64,000 bases of DNA, from NCBI GenBank assembly GCA_003989085.1, contig RXIV01000008.1:1-64000 (forward strand). The letters are read 5' to 3'. A program made the position numbers and the translations under genes. This DNA comes from Candidatus Competibacteraceae bacterium (GTDB lineage Bacteria > Pseudomonadota > Gammaproteobacteria > Competibacterales > Competibacteraceae). The notes beneath the pieces are model-generated. The model made no database searches and was not told the DNA's origin. It was given only the letters and a program-made list of their open reading frames with translations. Positions 34,486 through 42,765 of this stretch are shown here, piece after piece (positions within the stretch are counted from its first letter, which is position 1; every line of letters starts with the position of its first letter).

Positions 34486-35805
34486 ATGGTAAAGACCTTC
34501 AAAAACTTAGCTAAGTCATATTTAAACTACATTAAATTTGCAGCTCTTAAAATTATTGAAAGAAATGGGTATGTTCTCTTATTAAAGAATCATTATAGTG
34601 AGTTGTGTAGCAAATTATATCTTTATGAAGACGAAACAGTTTATCTCAAAAACTATTTGAATAGTGCGGTAAAGATTATTGATTTAAATTGCAATCGCTA
34701 TGGTGCTACAGAAAATAATTTTGAAATTTTTGATGAAGCAAAACAATGGAAATCATTTGGTATCGAACCACCGAATAGATCTGAAGAATATCCGAGTTGT
34801 AGATGGATTGAAGGTGGCTTGAGTTTTGTGCCAGACAAATTAAGAGTTTGCCCAAATTGTGTAGAAGGAGGAGGAACGCCTGGCTTGACTAAATTTTCAG
34901 GAGGGCATTTTTCAATTCGTGAAGTTTTGACAATACGGAAACTAATAATTACAGCTAACCAAAATGGAGGTTTCAATGGATGCAAAAAATGTCCATTACT
35001 ATTAAAGAAGATGTGGGCGCCTAAGAAATTTCTTTTTGATACAATTTGTTTGGCGCATTATACCGTATGTAACCTTGCTTGCGAATACTGTTATGCGATT
35101 CCTGAGGGCAAACAAAAGTTACCTCTTTCTTCGATAATTTCGCTTAAACCAACGTTTGAGTGGTTAGTTGAAGAAAAATATTTGTCCACAGAATCCGTTA
35201 TTTTATGGGGAGGGGGAGAACCGATAATTAACAAAGAATTTGAAAGCTTATTCATTTTTTTGACAAGATATGGTGCTACATCGGAAGTTTATACTAATGG
35301 AACAATTTTATCTAAAACTCTTTTAGAAGCAATGATAAATAATAAAGCTTCAGTTATGATTAGCATAGACGCTGGGACAAAGGAAAGTTTCAATATTATA
35401 AAAGGGAAAAATCTTTTTGAAAAAGTGGTTAAAAATATTGATAAGTATGCTAAAGCTAATAAATATAAAATAATTCTAAAGATGATTATTTGTGATAAAA
35501 ACAAGCATGAAGTAATACCCTTTCTAAATATTGCAGAAAAAAATGATATCAGAATAGTGGCCTATGATGTATTGACATATAATAACCATGTAAGTCAGGA
35601 AATTATTGATTGCGCTGCTATTTTGAAGTATGAGGGTATCAAAAGAGGAATTGATGTGCGTGTAGGAGAAGTCGGTACAATATACAATCCAAATGACAAT
35701 ATTAGACAGAGGGTAGAACAATCTTTTAATTTACTTTCAGGTAGAAACCGTTTGGAAAGCAATCCAAATATCCAGTCAACTGATCTAACTGAGGCTCGCA
35801 CCTGA
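34486..35805 (+). CDS. Radical SAM protein of unknown function, AT-rich
   Basis: A 439-aa radical SAM enzyme. The [4Fe-4S] motif C-x3-C-x2-C is seen as TVCNLACEYCYA (near residue 195), followed by the SAM-contacting ILWGGGEPI and EVYTNGTILS. The N-terminal half carries extra cysteines (VCPNCVEGGGTPG and GCKKCPLL) that may bind zinc or another cluster. No full SPASM domain is evident at the C-terminus. The layout recalls enzymes that modify peptides or sulfatases, but I cannot name a substrate and there is no precursor peptide gene nearby. Its strongly AT-rich codon use contrasts with the GC-rich neighbours, showing recent transfer. GAGG precedes ATG 34486. Confidence 0.8.
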   Translation: MVKTFKNLAKSYLNYIKFAALKIIERNGYVLLLKNHYSELCSKLYLYEDETVYLKNYLNSAVKIIDLNCNRYGATENNFEIFDEAKQWKSFGIEPPNRSEEYPSCRWIEGGLSFVPDKLRVCPNCVEGGGTPGLTKFSGGHFSIREVLTIRKLIITANQNGGFNGCKKCPLLLKKMWAPKKFLFDTICLAHYTVCNLACEYCYAIPEGKQKLPLSSIISLKPTFEWLVEEKYLSTESVILWGGGEPIINKEFESLFIFLTRYGATSEVYTNGTILSKTLLEAMINNKASVMISIDAGTKESFNIIKGKNLFEKVVKNIDKYAKANKYKIILKMIICDKNKHEVIPFLNIAEKNDIRIVAYDVLTYNNHVSQEIIDCAAILKYEGIKRGIDVRVGEVGTIYNPNDNIRQRVEQSFNLLSGRNRLESNPNIQSTDLTEART

Positions 35806-35831
35806 CCCCGCTAGCGGGGTGCGAGTTGAGC
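35783..35831 (+). repeat. attC-like recombination site 3, overlapping the radical SAM stop
   Basis: ATCTAAC (35783-35789, perfect RYYYAAC) and GTTGAGC (35825-35831, perfect GTTRRRY) flank a hairpin made of CTCGCA/TGCGAG and CCCCGC/GCGGGG with an unpaired CCTGA bulge. The bulged long hairpin is the expected fold of an attC bottom strand. It could also act as a terminator stem, but there is no T-run. Confidence 0.5.
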
Positions 35832-35900
35832 CAACGTCGGGTTCTCGACGCGACGCTGCCGTCGAACCCTCGTTGGAGCGTCATTCCTTCAGGGTGACTT

Positions 35901-36034
35901 AGTCATCCCGTACTCGCGTCCCTGCCGCCCATCACGACTAGCGGGACTAGTGGGGCTTGCGGGACTTGACAATTACTTCGTCGGGCGGCAGGTTCATTTC
36001 GTGCGGGATGACGTTCAACTCGCGCCCGTTAGAC
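35901..36034 (+). repeat. attC-like recombination site 4 with long inverted repeat
   Basis: GTCATCCCG (35902-35910) pairs with CGGGATGAC (36004-36012), and CCTGCCGCCC (35921-35930) pairs perfectly with 35983-35992. The element ends in GTTAGAC (36028-36034, perfect GTTRRRY) 29 nt before the next gene. A left RYYYAAC is not obvious. Its right half recurs at 33004-33056. Confidence 0.5.
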
Positions 36035-36062
36035 CTTTCCATCTCTCACATCCGAGCGTTCT

Positions 36063-36416
36063 ATGACTTATGACGAAGTTTCAAAGCAAGCTGAACAATT
36101 GAGCTATCGAGAAAAGCTTCGGCTGGCTCAACTACTCATTCAGCTTGCACATAAAGAAGAGGAAGAGCAGAACCCCGAGAAGAGAAAGACTGCGTCCGCC
36201 TTCACTCCTTCCGACCCAGAGCTTGTCCAGTATGTGGCCGATAGACTCAAGAAGTTAAAACCGTCAAAGAAGAGGGCGCTGCTCAATTCAATCGGGGCAA
36301 TGTTCCAGTTCCAGGGAGGCATTTCTGACGACGATAAAGAGAAACTCTTTTCTGAGCTACTGAAAAAACGTCATATTATCGTCACTGAAAATAACCGTAT
36401 CAGCTATCCGGAATGA
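36063..36416 (+). CDS. Small unknown cassette protein with helical N-terminus
   Basis: A 117-aa acidic/basic protein. The first 45 residues are helical and charged (VSKQAEQLSYREKLRLAQLL followed by HKEEEEQ), a style seen in antitoxins, although no toxin partner is present. The C-terminal part (KKLKPSKKRALLNSIGAMFQ, then GGISDDDKEKLFSELLKKRH and NNRISYPE) looks like a small winged-helix or OST-HTH-like unit: a Lys-rich helix, a hydrophobic core and a final beta hairpin. This assignment is tentative. The start at 36063 lies 29 nt after the attC-like core. Confidence 0.6.
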   Translation: MTYDEVSKQAEQLSYREKLRLAQLLIQLAHKEEEEQNPEKRKTASAFTPSDPELVQYVADRLKKLKPSKKRALLNSIGAMFQFQGGISDDDKEKLFSELLKKRHIIVTENNRISYPE

Positions 36417-36481
36417 GTAAAGGTCTCTAACGCTTCATTTTATATTTAACTTGGGATGACAAAAATCTGGAGATTAAAATC

Positions 36482-36909
36482 ATGTCAAAGAAATGCTTTG
36501 CGATGGGTGAATGCTTATGTGGAAGTGTGAAATATACAATTTTGTCGACCCCAGTAAGGATGGGGCAATGCCATTGCGATCATTGTAGAAAATCGACAGG
36601 TACCGGTCATTCATCCAATGCATTCTTTAAAAAAGTGATGTTACGATAGAAGGTGAAACAAGTAGCTATGACTCAATTACTGATACGGGATCAACAATTA
36701 CACGTCATTTTTGCCCTAAATGTGGTAGCCGCCTTTTTGGAACAAGCAGTCTAGTTACGGATATTATCAGTGTCTCCGCAGGAACATTAGATGACAGTTC
36801 ATGGTTCAAACCAAATGCTATTGTGTACAACAAGAGAAAGCCCAAATGGGATTTTATGGATGAGAATGTCCCCACGTTTGAAGAGATGCCGCCATTGCCC
36901 AAGGCATAG
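36482..36909 (+). pseudogene. GFA/CENP-V domain protein, frameshifted
   Basis: A glutathione-dependent formaldehyde-activating (GFA) family protein of about 142 codons in two frames. The first part (from ATG 36482, GGAG upstream) carries the zinc ligands GECLCGSVKY and CHCDHCRKSTGTGH; it stops soon after FFKK. One base later in frame the second half continues with DVTIEGETSSYDS, RHFCPKCGSRLFG and DENVPTFEEMPPLPKA to the stop at 36907-36909. The break is in a run of six A (about 36630-36636), where a seventh A would restore the frame. It may be a real pseudogene or a homopolymer base-calling error. The upstream GTCTCTAACG (36423-36432) could be part of another attC-like site. Confidence 0.75.
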
Positions 36910-37179
36910 CCGTACAGGTTAGGTTGTCACCGTTCTGGCAGTTTAACCTGTCAATCAACCTCGCCTGACCGGCCGTTGCACCGGAAACCACGCTATGACC
37001 TGTTGTCTCACCCATCACGCTGAAATGTTTGGTTTCTGACTAACCACACCACCAGCGCCGCAACTCGGCCAGCGCCTAAAATGGGCGCAACCCGTTCCGG
37101 TCGCCCATGCAGTGGGTGTCTGGATGGGCAAACCGGGCCTAAGAACGGTGTTAGCCCGGATAAACAGGCTCCTGAGAGA
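36910..37179. other. Intergenic region at the island right end
   Basis: About 270 bp without a gene. CAGGTTA (36915-36921) and TAACCTG (36944-36950) form an imperfect long-loop inverted repeat containing GTTAGGT and GTTTAAC, in the wrong order for an attC site. Chromosomal composition returns here. No integrase, transposase or second tRNA end is visible. Confidence 0.4.
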
Positions 37180-40089
37180 TTAAACCGCAATAACAACCCA
37201 GTCTGACTGCTCCGCCAAAGTCCGGGCATTGCTCAATGCCGCACAACAGGCCTGTTCTGGCTGGAGATGAGTCGCTGCGACCCGTTTCAAATCCGCCAGA
37301 GTGACGTTGAGAATCCGCTGCCGATAGGCGCGGCGCTGTGCCGGGGTGCGTCCAAACAGGCTGCCGAAAAAGGCGCTGACGGCTTCACCGGCCGGCGATC
37401 CGGGCTTATCAATCGCGGCGACCAGACCAAGAATCGCTTCTTCCAGCGTCCGCGCCGGATGATCATGAGTCTGTAGCCAATCCAGCGCCCGGTCGAAATC
37501 GGCGAAGGTTTCGGTCAGGCGGGGATCGCGGTAGGAATGGAAACGGAACGCACCGCTGTCGGGATGGTAGCCGGCTCCGCCACCGTAAGCGCCACCCTGT
37601 TCACGGATAGCGCGATGCAGGTAGCCGTTGCGGAGAAAATCGCCGAGGACGTGCAGGGCCGGAGCATCGGGATGGTTGGGCGCGACGGTGGGATAAGCCT
37701 TGGCGCAGAAGTTGATCTGAGTGTTGACGCTGAAGCCTAGCCGGGACGGGCCCGGTTCCGGGGTGGCGAGCGTGAACGGTGCAGCCAAGGTTTCTGCGCC
37801 TTCCCGCCAGTGGAGCGCCAGCGCCTCGGCGATGACCTCCTGGCGTTCGGTTTCACTGACGATCAGCAGTTGCCGGGGAATGGGTTGCAAGCGGTCGCGC
37901 AACTGCGCCAGCCGGGCGGCGAATGCGGCCAGCGCCTCAGCATCGTCCAGCGTATCGTCCAGCGTTTTGAGGCGTTGCAGGCCGGTCAACCCGTCCCAAC
38001 GCTGATTAAGCGCTGCGACTGGACTCAGACCGGCGGTGGCGGCGGCCAGCGCCAAGGCATGACCATGATGGGTGATCGCTTCTTCACGATGGGAACGCAT
38101 TTGGGCGACCAGTTCCCGTAACCGGGGCAGCTCGTCAAAGCGAGGACTGGTCCAGGTTTCCCATAACAGATCCGCCAATGCCGCCTGATTGCGGGCTAGC
38201 GCCTTGCCGCCCAGGGTCAGCACTCCCTTGACCTGCTGCACATCATCGACCCCGCCGCGCACCGCCGCCTTAGCGTTGATTCCGCCGGTCACTGCCGCTT
38301 GCCGGGCTTGGGTGCTGCGATAATCGCGCCCGGCGCTGCCGACTTCACTGAGACAGGCGCAAAACAACGGAAGTATGTCCAGTTCTTCGGCGTTCAGGAC
38401 CGGCAGATCAAAAATAGCGTGCAGATAGACCATACCATTGGTGCCTTGGGCGTACCAAGCGGCGGGCAGGGTTCCCACTGGCCGGTTGACCCCCTCGGCG
38501 ATGGGCAATTCCGCCGGCACGTCCTCCAGCCCAACCTTGGGCAGCAATTCCGGATCATCCTGCTGTTGCTGACGCTCGGCCAGAATGCGGGCTTGTTCAA
38601 CGAGGCGGCTTTGCTCTGTGGCGCTCAGTGCGCTGCGAATCGTCGCCAGCCGTTCCCGTTCTGCCGCTGCCTGTTGCTGGCTCAGTTCCGGATCGGGGGC
38701 CATCACCAGACGCACCCGGTGCGAATTATCCAGCAGCAGTTGCCGGGTGAGGCGCGGAATGAAATCGGGATCGCGGCTTTCCGTGCGTAGTTGCGCCAGG
38801 AGCGGATCGCTATCCAGCGCCGGCAATGGATCGCCGCCATGAATAGCCGGGGTCAAGGCTTCCATCAGTAAACGCAAGCCATAAGGAAAGCCGTCGCCGG
38901 TGATTTCCCGCTCGCTTAATTCCAGTTGATGGAGAGCGGAATCAACCGCCTCAGGGGCAATGCCGTCGGCGGCGACCTGATGCAGCACGCTGAAAATCAG
39001 TTGTTCCACTGCATCGGCGGATTCGGGATTTGAACCTTCTAATCCGCAGCTAAAGGTCGTTTCACGAGTTGAGGCGTCAAAGCCGCACAACGGCGACGGC
39101 GCTGCGCCATATTCAGATGTTTCGAGGGCATGACGCAAGGGCGAACTGCTATTATCCAGCAACACGTCGCTTAATAGCCGCGCCCGGAGTGAAGCCATTG
39201 GATCGGTGATTGGCCCCAGCAGCCAGCTCATGACAATGTGGGTTTTGTTGCAGCAATCCTCAGCGCCATCCAGTGGGTAATAAACCAGATCGGTAATAGG
39301 CGCAGAATAGCGCTGTTCATCAGGAATCGCTAAATCCAGCGCCAATGCCTGGAAATCGGCCAGCGCTTTAGTCTCAAAATGCGCTTGGTGCTCGGCAGCA
39401 GGAATGTCGCCATAGGTAAGAAAAATGGCGTTGGATGGATGATAATGGCGGGAATGAAATGCTCGGAGTTGCTGATAAGTCAGATCAGGAATGACTTCCG
39501 GATCGCCACCGCTGTTGTGATGATAGGTTATCGTCGGGAATATCCGTTGTTGCAACGCCTGTCCCAAGCGTTGCACTGGGGAACTAAGCGCGCCTTTCAT
39601 CTCATTAAACACTACGCCTTTAAAGACCAGTTCGGTGTCCGGATCAGTGGGCGTAGCGAATTCCAGTCGGTGGCCTTCCTGGGCGAAATCACGCTCATCG
39701 AGCAATGGGAAAAAGGTCGCATCCAGATAAACATCCAATAGGTTATTGAAGTCCTTTTTATTCTGGCTGGCGAAGGGGTATGCAGTCCAATCGCTGCTGG
39801 TGAAGGCGTTCATAAAAGTGTTCAATGAGCGCCGAATCATCATGAAAAAAGGATCACGCACCGGATAGCGCCGACTGCCGCATAACGAAGTATGTTCGAG
39901 AATGTGGGCGACGCCGGTTGAGTCTTGCGGCACGGTCAGAAAAGCGACCATGAAAGCATTATGCGGATCATCGGCGGCCAGATGCAGGTGCCGGGCGCCG
40001 GTGGCGATATGACGGTATTCCTGAAACTCCAGCCGCAAGGCTGGAACCGGATAGGTGCGTAATTGCTGAAAAGCAGAATGGGTCATCAT
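37180..40089 (-). CDS. M16C zinc metallopeptidase, presequence protease/PreP-like
   Basis: A 969-aa clam-shell protease of the M16C group, which degrades peptides in an internal chamber. The inverted zinc motif H62-x-x-E65-H66 lies in GVAHILEHTSLCGSRRYP, with the downstream Glu in GVVFNEMKGALSSP. The C-terminal half contains the second M16 unit ending in NGYLHRAIREQGGAYGGGAG, the usual Arg/Tyr substrate-binding region. The full length matches PreP/Cym1 and bacterial homologues. ATG 40089 is adjacent to another ATG at 40086. It stands alone, 170 bp downstream of rfbB on the same strand. The in vivo substrate is unknown. Confidence 0.93.
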   Translation of the reverse strand: MMTHSAFQQLRTYPVPALRLEFQEYRHIATGARHLHLAADDPHNAFMVAFLTVPQDSTGVAHILEHTSLCGSRRYPVRDPFFMMIRRSLNTFMNAFTSSDWTAYPFASQNKKDFNNLLDVYLDATFFPLLDERDFAQEGHRLEFATPTDPDTELVFKGVVFNEMKGALSSPVQRLGQALQQRIFPTITYHHNSGGDPEVIPDLTYQQLRAFHSRHYHPSNAIFLTYGDIPAAEHQAHFETKALADFQALALDLAIPDEQRYSAPITDLVYYPLDGAEDCCNKTHIVMSWLLGPITDPMASLRARLLSDVLLDNSSSPLRHALETSEYGAAPSPLCGFDASTRETTFSCGLEGSNPESADAVEQLIFSVLHQVAADGIAPEAVDSALHQLELSEREITGDGFPYGLRLLMEALTPAIHGGDPLPALDSDPLLAQLRTESRDPDFIPRLTRQLLLDNSHRVRLVMAPDPELSQQQAAAERERLATIRSALSATEQSRLVEQARILAERQQQQDDPELLPKVGLEDVPAELPIAEGVNRPVGTLPAAWYAQGTNGMVYLHAIFDLPVLNAEELDILPLFCACLSEVGSAGRDYRSTQARQAAVTGGINAKAAVRGGVDDVQQVKGVLTLGGKALARNQAALADLLWETWTSPRFDELPRLRELVAQMRSHREEAITHHGHALALAAATAGLSPVAALNQRWDGLTGLQRLKTLDDTLDDAEALAAFAARLAQLRDRLQPIPRQLLIVSETERQEVIAEALALHWREGAETLAAPFTLATPEPGPSRLGFSVNTQINFCAKAYPTVAPNHPDAPALHVLGDFLRNGYLHRAIREQGGAYGGGAGYHPDSGAFRFHSYRDPRLTETFADFDRALDWLQTHDHPARTLEEAILGLVAAIDKPGSPAGEAVSAFFGSLFGRTPAQRRAYRQRILNVTLADLKRVAATHLQPEQACCAALSNARTLAEQSDWVVIAV

Positions 40090-40258
40090 CTCTATAGGTT
40101 TTAGGTAAGTTTTGTCAGTAAGGAGTAAAGGGTCCAGCTGTTAGACAATAGAGTTCTTTAGCAGCGCAGTAAAATTGACCAGTGTTCGATCGTGAATGCG
40201 CGAGTGTGCAATATAGCTATCCTCCCCGATAATGTGCTGATCAATTTCTTTGAATAAA

Positions 40259-41272
40259 TTAGCAGTGTAGCGTATGCAGATACCAGTCCACAGTTTTGGC
40301 AATGCCGGTATGAAAAGTTTCCAGCGGTTTCCAGCCAAGCGCATGCTTCATCTTGTCGGCAGCAATGGCGTAGCGCCAATCATGGCCCGGCCGGTCGGCG
40401 ACAAAGCTAATCAGTCGCTGATGTGGCGCGTTTTCTGGCCGACGTTCATCCATGAGGGTACAAATCAGCCGAGTGATATTCAGATTCGACCATTCATTGC
40501 ATCCCCCAATGTTGTAGGTCTCTCCTAATTGGCCCCGACGAATCACTGCTTCAATTCCCCGGCAATGATCATCGACATACAGCCAGTCGCGGATATTGCC
40601 GCCATCGCCATAAACAGGAATCGGTTGTTGCAATAGACAGGAACGGATTACGGTGGGAATGAATTTCTCACCATGCTGAAACGGACCATAATTATTGGAG
40701 CAGTTCGTTGTTGTCACGGGTAGGCCGTAAGTATGAAAATAGGCCCGCACCAGATGATCAGAACCCGCTTTGGAAGCAGAATAGGGTGAATTGGGTGCGT
40801 AGGGAGTGTTTTCACTAAATGGCGGATCATTTGATTGCAGCGCGCCATAAACCTCGTCGGTAGAAATATGATGAAATCGGCGCTGTTCCGCTGTTTTGCC
40901 GCCATTTAACCAGTATTGCCGCGCTGCTTCCAATAGGGTGAAGGTGCCGACCAGATTGGTTTGTACAAATGTCGCTGGGCCGGTAATGGAGCGATCGACG
41001 TGACTCTCAGCAGCGAAATGGACGATCGTGTCGATGACATGCTCGCGCAACACTCGATCCACCAATTCCCGGTCGCAAATATCACCCTGAATAAAGCAAT
41101 GGCGAGTCGGATTGGGCAAGTCGCGCAGATTATCCAGCGAACCGGCGTAAGTCAGCAGGTCAAGAGTCACGATGTGGAGTGCAGGATCGGTCGCCAACAG
41201 ATAACGGATAAAATTACAGCCGATAAAGCCGGCACCGCCGGTGACCAGTATATTGTGAGGATGATGGTTCAT
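40259..41272 (-). CDS. rfbB: dTDP-glucose 4,6-dehydratase
   Basis: An extended SDR enzyme of 337 aa making dTDP-4-keto-6-deoxyglucose, the second step towards dTDP-rhamnose for cell-surface polysaccharide. It has NAD motif TGGAGFIG, DLLTYAGSL, the catalytic region HISTDEVYGAL with Asp-Glu, YSASKAGSDHL (YxxxK), and NCSNNYGPFQHGEKFIPTVI with RDWLYVDDHC. Most rfb genes are clustered; here rfbA, rfbC and rfbD are not in the window. ATG 41272 has AGG upstream. The 3' neighbour is the M16 protease, not a sugar gene. The 170 bp between 40090 and 40258 hold nothing recognisable. Confidence 0.95.
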   Translation of the reverse strand: MNHHPHNILVTGGAGFIGCNFIRYLLATDPALHIVTLDLLTYAGSLDNLRDLPNPTRHCFIQGDICDRELVDRVLREHVIDTIVHFAAESHVDRSITGPATFVQTNLVGTFTLLEAARQYWLNGGKTAEQRRFHHISTDEVYGALQSNDPPFSENTPYAPNSPYSASKAGSDHLVRAYFHTYGLPVTTTNCSNNYGPFQHGEKFIPTVIRSCLLQQPIPVYGDGGNIRDWLYVDDHCRGIEAVIRRGQLGETYNIGGCNEWSNLNITRLICTLMDERRPENAPHQRLISFVADRPGHDWRYAIAADKMKHALGWKPLETFHTGIAKTVDWYLHTLHC

Positions 41273-41381
41273 ATCGCCTGCCAATTCAGAAAAAGGCTCT
41301 TGGAACAGTCGGGGTTCTTCAACGAAGATCGGCGAGTTTGTTTCACCGCCCGCTGCTGAGCCGACATTGCGGGTGATGGCT

Positions 41382-42017
41382 TCAATTATCTACCGCCCAG
41401 CCACCCAGGTTTTTCCAGCGGTTGACGATCTGGCAGAACAATTCTGCGGTCCGCTCAACGTCATAAATCGCTGAATGGGCTTCTCGTTCGTCCCACGGAA
41501 TGCCGGCTGCCTGTAATGACCGCGCCAGTACGGTTTGGCCGTAAGCCAGCCCGGCCAGTGTTGCTGTGTCAAAACTGCTGAAAGGATGAAAGGGATTACG
41601 CTTGATCCGCGCTCGTTCGGCAGCCGCATTGACGAAGGCCAGATCGAAAAACGAGTTGTGACCGACCAGAATGGCGCGGCTGCACCCGGTATCGCGCATC
41701 TCCCGGCGCACCTCGCGGAAAATAGCGTTCAGCGCTTCGCCCTCAGGTACGGCAAAGCGGAAAGGATGATCGGGATCGATGCCATTGATCGCCATTGAAG
41801 CCGGATCGAGCCGAGCGCCGGGAAAGGGCTGGACATGATGGGCCAGCGTTCCGACCGGCAGCAAGTCACCCTGCCAGTCCATGCGGATGATCACCGCAGC
41901 GATTTCCAGCAGGGCGTCAGTCTGGGGATTGAGACCGCCGGTCTCGACATCGACGATCACCGGCAAAAAGCCCCGGAAGCGGCGAGAAATAAGAGCATTA
42001 GGCGCAGGTTCAGTCAT
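41382..42017 (-). CDS. rnt: Ribonuclease T
   Basis: A DEDDh 3'-5' exoribonuclease (211 aa) that trims tRNA and other stable RNA 3' ends. The three exonuclease motifs are seen: [13 protein letters not shown] (Exo I), [15 protein letters not shown] (Exo II) and [16 protein letters not shown] (Exo III, His-x4-Asp). The [20 protein letters not shown] block is characteristic of RNase T rather than of DNA polymerase III epsilon. ATG 42017 begins the conserved protein; an earlier frame start at 42056 would add 13 residues. It lies 55 nt upstream of nothing on its strand, with moaE ending at 42072. Confidence 0.93.
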   Translation of the reverse strand: MTEPAPNALISRRFRGFLPVIVDVETGGLNPQTDALLEIAAVIIRMDWQGDLLPVGTLAHHVQPFPGARLDPASMAINGIDPDHPFRFAVPEGEALNAIFREVRREMRDTGCSRAILVGHNSFFDLAFVNAAAERARIKRNPFHPFSSFDTATLAGLAYGQTVLARSLQAAGIPWDEREAHSAIYDVERTAELFCQIVNRWKNLGGWAVDN

Positions 42018-42071
42018 GGATGCAGCATAACGGATAGCCTGCCGGAACGCACCCAAACTGCGTCGGTTCCT

Positions 42072-42512
42072 TCAACCCGGCGTGTTGTGTTCGACCCAGC
42101 GCGGCCCGGCGGCAGTGTCTTCACGTTTCCAAAACGGCGCATTCGATTTCAGTTCCTCCATAAGGAAGCGACAGCCCGCAAATGCCGCCGCCCGGTGCGC
42201 CGCCCAAACCGCCACCAGCACCATCGGATCATTCGGTTGCAATGCGCCAACTCGGTGAATGAGCAGCACATCCAGCAACGGCCATTGCTGAAATGCAGAG
42301 ACCACGCTGCGCTGGAGATAACGCTCGGTCATGCCGGGGTAGTGTTCCAGCGTCAGGCCGCTGACCGTTGCGCCATCATTGGCGTCACGCATCGTCCCGA
42401 TCAAGATTGCAGTTGCGCCATACTGACCGCTCTGGCTTTCATCCAGGCCCGACTGGTAACGCGCTAGTTCCACCAGTGGCTCGAAGGGGGCGGCCCGCAG
42501 TTCAATGTTCAC
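42072..42512 (-). CDS. moaE: Molybdopterin synthase catalytic subunit
   Basis: MoaE (146 aa) joins sulfur from the thiocarboxylated MoaD onto precursor Z to form molybdopterin. It shows GATAILIGTMRDANDG near the N-terminus, TLEHYPGMTERYLQ, VLLIHRVGALQPNDPMVLVA, and the C-terminal PFWKREDTAAGPRWVEH with the active-site Lys. It follows moaD by 4 nt. Other moa genes are elsewhere. Confidence 0.95.
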   Translation of the reverse strand: MNIELRAAPFEPLVELARYQSGLDESQSGQYGATAILIGTMRDANDGATVSGLTLEHYPGMTERYLQRSVVSAFQQWPLLDVLLIHRVGALQPNDPMVLVAVWAAHRAAAFAGCRFLMEELKSNAPFWKREDTAAGPRWVEHNTPG

Positions 42513-42516
42513 CGGT

Positions 42517-42750
42517 TTAGCCTCCAGTCACTGGCGGAAAAAACGCCACCTCGTCGCCGTCGGCGACCAGCTGAGCTAGATCGGCATAATCCAGATTGAC
42601 CGCCGTCAGGGTGTTCGGCGGCAATGGCGTATCCGGCCACAGCGTCGCCCAAACACCCGCAACGGTTAGCCCATCCACTACCTCCAGCCGATCCCCGGCC
42701 CGACCCAGTCGGTCGCGCAAGCTGGCGAAATACTTGATCTGAACGGCCAT
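42517..42750 (-). CDS. moaD: Molybdopterin synthase sulfur carrier subunit
   Basis: A ubiquitin-fold sulfur carrier of 77 aa ending in the obligatory Gly-Gly (FFPPVTGG) that is adenylated by MoeB and then thiocarboxylated. It has the family N-terminus IKYFASLRDRLG and NLDYADLAQLVADGDEVAFF. It forms an operon with moaE directly downstream. The 42751-42765 gap separates it from the ABC exporter genes, so all may be read together, but no functional link is implied. Confidence 0.95.
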   Translation of the reverse strand: MAVQIKYFASLRDRLGRAGDRLEVVDGLTVAGVWATLWPDTPLPPNTLTAVNLDYADLAQLVADGDEVAFFPPVTGG

Positions 42751-42765
42751 AAGGGAATCTCCTGG

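Noticed and set aside
36063..36416. Antitoxin of a toxin-antitoxin pair.
   Set aside because: The helical charged start is suggestive, but there is no toxin gene next to it and no known antitoxin motif.
36620..36645. Programmed -1 frameshifting in the GFA gene at the A-run.
   Set aside because: The A-run is not in the phase of an X-XXY-YYZ slippery heptamer and there is no clear downstream stem-loop; an indel or base-calling error is simpler.
36915..36950. A further attC site after the GFA gene.
   Set aside because: GTTAGGT and GTTTAAC occur in the reverse of the required order on both strands, so the element does not satisfy attC architecture.
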